From an uncultured Desulfotignum sp. (lineage in GTDB: Bacteria > Desulfobacterota > Desulfobacteria > Desulfobacterales > Desulfobacteraceae): DNA of 5,393 bases. The DNA lies in contig CALGAJ010000256.1 of assembly GCA_937951975.1 (NCBI GenBank), positions 1 through 5,393 of the forward strand, written 5' to 3'. The translations under genes and the position numbers were made by a program. This document shows, piece after piece, positions 5,393-5,393 of this stretch (its first letter is position 1; every line of letters starts with the position of its first letter). Under the pieces are notes generated by a model, which saw only the letters and a program-made list of their open reading frames with translations, made no database searches and was not told the DNA's origin.

Positions 5393-5393
5393 G

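Overview
The window is the adaptation end of a bacterial class 1 CRISPR-Cas locus, probably type I and closest to I-B by its adaptation proteins. Every gene lies on the minus strand, so the locus reads from right to left. No rRNA, tRNA or housekeeping gene is present, so the host can only be guessed. The mixed base composition and protein style suggest an anaerobic Gram-negative bacterium such as a Desulfobacterota (deltaproteobacterial) sulfate reducer. That is a weak inference.

Layout from right to left, following transcription. (1) At 5177-5392 is the 3' end of a gene that starts beyond the window, plausibly cas7. (2) A Cas5-like protein (4485-5171) follows after 5 bases. (3) A 91-base gap (4394-4484) carries a 16-base inverted repeat that looks like a toxin-antitoxin operator. 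(4) A complete type IV toxin-antitoxin pair follows: an AbiEi-like antitoxin/regulator (3602-4393) and an AbiEii-like nucleotidyltransferase toxin (2738-3601). (5) Then come cas4 (2240-2734), cas1 (1239-2228) and cas2 (954-1235). (6) A leader (760-953) has two strong palindromic structures and candidate promoters. (7) A CRISPR array (1-759) has twelve identical 30-base repeats and eleven complete spacers, and it continues past the left edge. The repeat ends in ATTGAAAC on the minus strand, so pre-crRNA is transcribed leftward, away from cas2.

Cas4, Cas1 and Cas2 would select, trim and insert new spacers at the leader end of the array. The Cas5-like protein and its upstream neighbour would belong to the crRNA-guided surveillance complex. 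No cas3, cas6 or cas8 gene is visible here.

The most interesting point is the toxin-antitoxin pair. It lies between cas5 and cas4, where canonical I-B loci carry cas3. It is packed against cas4 with only 3 bases between genes, so abiEi-abiEii-cas4-cas1-cas2 looks like one transcription unit under an AbiEi-type operator. That predicts spacer acquisition is co-regulated with, or addicted to, a tRNA-targeting toxin system. Other points are a His-to-Asp change at the expected first metal-ligand position of Cas4, and a sharp composition change between the AT-rich effector genes and the more GC-rich toxin-antitoxin genes.
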